Assembly (NCBI GenBank): GCA_002439605.1
Contig: DJOI01000027.1
Location: 3,772 to 46,995 of the forward strand
Source: Candidatus Segatella mututuai
Lineage (GTDB): Bacteria; Bacteroidota; Bacteroidia; Bacteroidales; Bacteroidaceae
Reading direction: 5' to 3'
Length of the DNA: 43,224 nt
A model generated the notes under the pieces. That model made no database searches and was not told where the DNA came from. It saw nothing but the letters and a program-made list of their open reading frames with translations. Below, piece by piece: positions 42,492 through 43,224 of this stretch. The translations under genes were made by a program, and so were the position numbers. Positions within the stretch are counted from its first letter, which is position 1. Every line of letters starts with the position of its first letter.

Positions 42492-43224
42492 CTAAGTACT
42501 TAGGGTTTGCTAATTAACGTGAGTTCAACGAAATATAAGTGTCTGAAAATTTGGTGATTAGCGAAAATTGTTGTAACTTTACAAGTGCTAAATATCAAAA
42601 GTTTACAAACAACAATCGCTATGATCACCGAGGACAAAGTTACTGAAATTTTCTGTATTGCGGATGACTTCTGCAAAGTTTTTGATGCCCAAATGGAAAA
42701 ATACACCATAAAAAGCAATTTAAAACGCAAATATCATCGTGAATCGACCATGTCAAAGGCCGAAATTATGGTTATCATTATACTTTTCCACAGTTCAGGC
42801 TTTCGTTGCTTGAAGCATTTCTACAAAGAATATGTATGTGTGCATCTTCGACACTTGTTTCCAAAGGTTGTATCATACAATCATTTTATGGAACTCCAGA
42901 AGACCATCGCTATTCCGTTGGCTATCTTTATTAAGAAGGTGCTTTTGGGAAAATATACTGGCATAAGTTTCGTGGACAGCACCCCTCTTCGTGTATGCAG
43001 GAATCAGAGAATCCTTATACATAAGACATTTAAAGGTATCGCTCAAAGAGGCAAATGTTCTATGGGATGGTTTTTCGGTTTTAAGCTTTATCTAAATGTA
43101 ATGAAAAGGGAGAATTGCTAAATTTCATGATTGTTCCTGGTGATATTGACGACCGTAAGCCTCTAGAACATCAGGGTAAACGCATCAAACTTTTTACCTT
43201 TTAGTAACAGTAAAAAAATAACTT
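42492..43224 (+). mobile_element. IS982-family insertion sequence, damaged
   Basis: An IS982-type transposase frame lies here, preceded by a 12-bp palindrome (ctaagtacttag, 42492-42503) and about 110 bp of AT-rich leader that probably contains the left end. The exact terminal repeat could not be set, and the right end is beyond the window or lost. IS982 elements move by a DDE transposase. Confidence 0.65.
42621..43204 (+). pseudogene. IS982-family transposase, frameshifted
   Basis: The ATG at 42621 begins MITEDKVTEIFCIADDFCK, the standard IS982-family front. LFHSSGFRCLKHFYKEY, VSYNHFMELQ, ISFVDSTPLRVC (first catalytic Asp) and MGWFFGFKLYL follow. After FKLYLN the frame is lost: a single missing base near 43100 gives the stop at 43119-43121, and the next frame continues LLNFMIVPGDIDDRKPLEH, the expected second-Asp region. 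That frame then stops at 43202-43204 without the ADKGY segment. Inactive unless corrected by frameshifting. Confidence 0.82.

Overview
The window looks like a chromosomal segment of a Bacteroidales bacterium, most likely Prevotellaceae (Prevotella/Segatella type). The evidence is the recurrent TAnnTTTG promoter element, lipoprotein and surface-protein styles typical of the group, a PorE-like protein, the gene order rlmN-DUF4837-pdxA-sigma54 regulator-lptE-TPR-secG, and a DUF4922/SpoIID fusion next to an AmpG-like permease. The genus is inferred from gene style; no 16S gene is present.

Layout. 1-1091: gene-poor, with three short tandem or spaced repeats and a promoter. 1092-6376: a 1702-residue secreted surface protein with repeated beta-rich modules, followed by a 52-residue acidic peptide gene. 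6377-6831: two hairpins and an integrase remnant. 6832-11953, minus strand: trmB, ilvE, xseB, xseA and a subtilisin-like lipoprotein protease. 12111-16773, plus strand: MATE exporter, cytidylate-kinase-like protein, purT, an FdtA/QdtA-like sugar ketoisomerase and a FemAB/GNAT-type acyltransferase. 16895-19586, minus: lutABC lactate oxidation operon. 20028-27879, plus: topB, porE-like, NOL1/NOP2/Sun RNA methyltransferase, folA and a purine permease. 28125-34545, minus: rlmN, DUF4837 lipoprotein, pdxA, sigma54 activator, lptE, TPR protein, secG and tRNA-His(GTG). 34615-39828, plus: a 1266-residue glycosyltransferase/DUF4922/SpoIID fusion and an AmpG-like permease. 39829-40457: a structured non-coding island. 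40458-42430, plus: SPFH protein, Arc-type ribbon-helix-helix protein and a membrane protein. 42492-end: a damaged IS982-family element.

How the genes work together. Most are housekeeping: tRNA and rRNA methylation, branched-chain amino acids, DNA repair, purine, folate and pyridoxal synthesis, LPS and protein export. The less ordinary parts are: (i) the SpoIID-type peptidoglycan enzyme fused to nucleotide-sugar-type domains, with no export signal, next to a muropeptide permease, which suggests cytosolic cell-wall recycling; (ii) the SPFH/RHH/membrane operon, whose promoter is flanked by four heptads that fit a ribbon-helix-helix operator; (iii) a 32-bp-period array of CTAT-N4-ATAG/TAGACAC units just upstream of that operon; (iv) a small leader-like peptide gene behind the surface protein; and (v) promoters placed so close to start codons that leaderless mRNAs are predicted for the MATE and rlmN genes.
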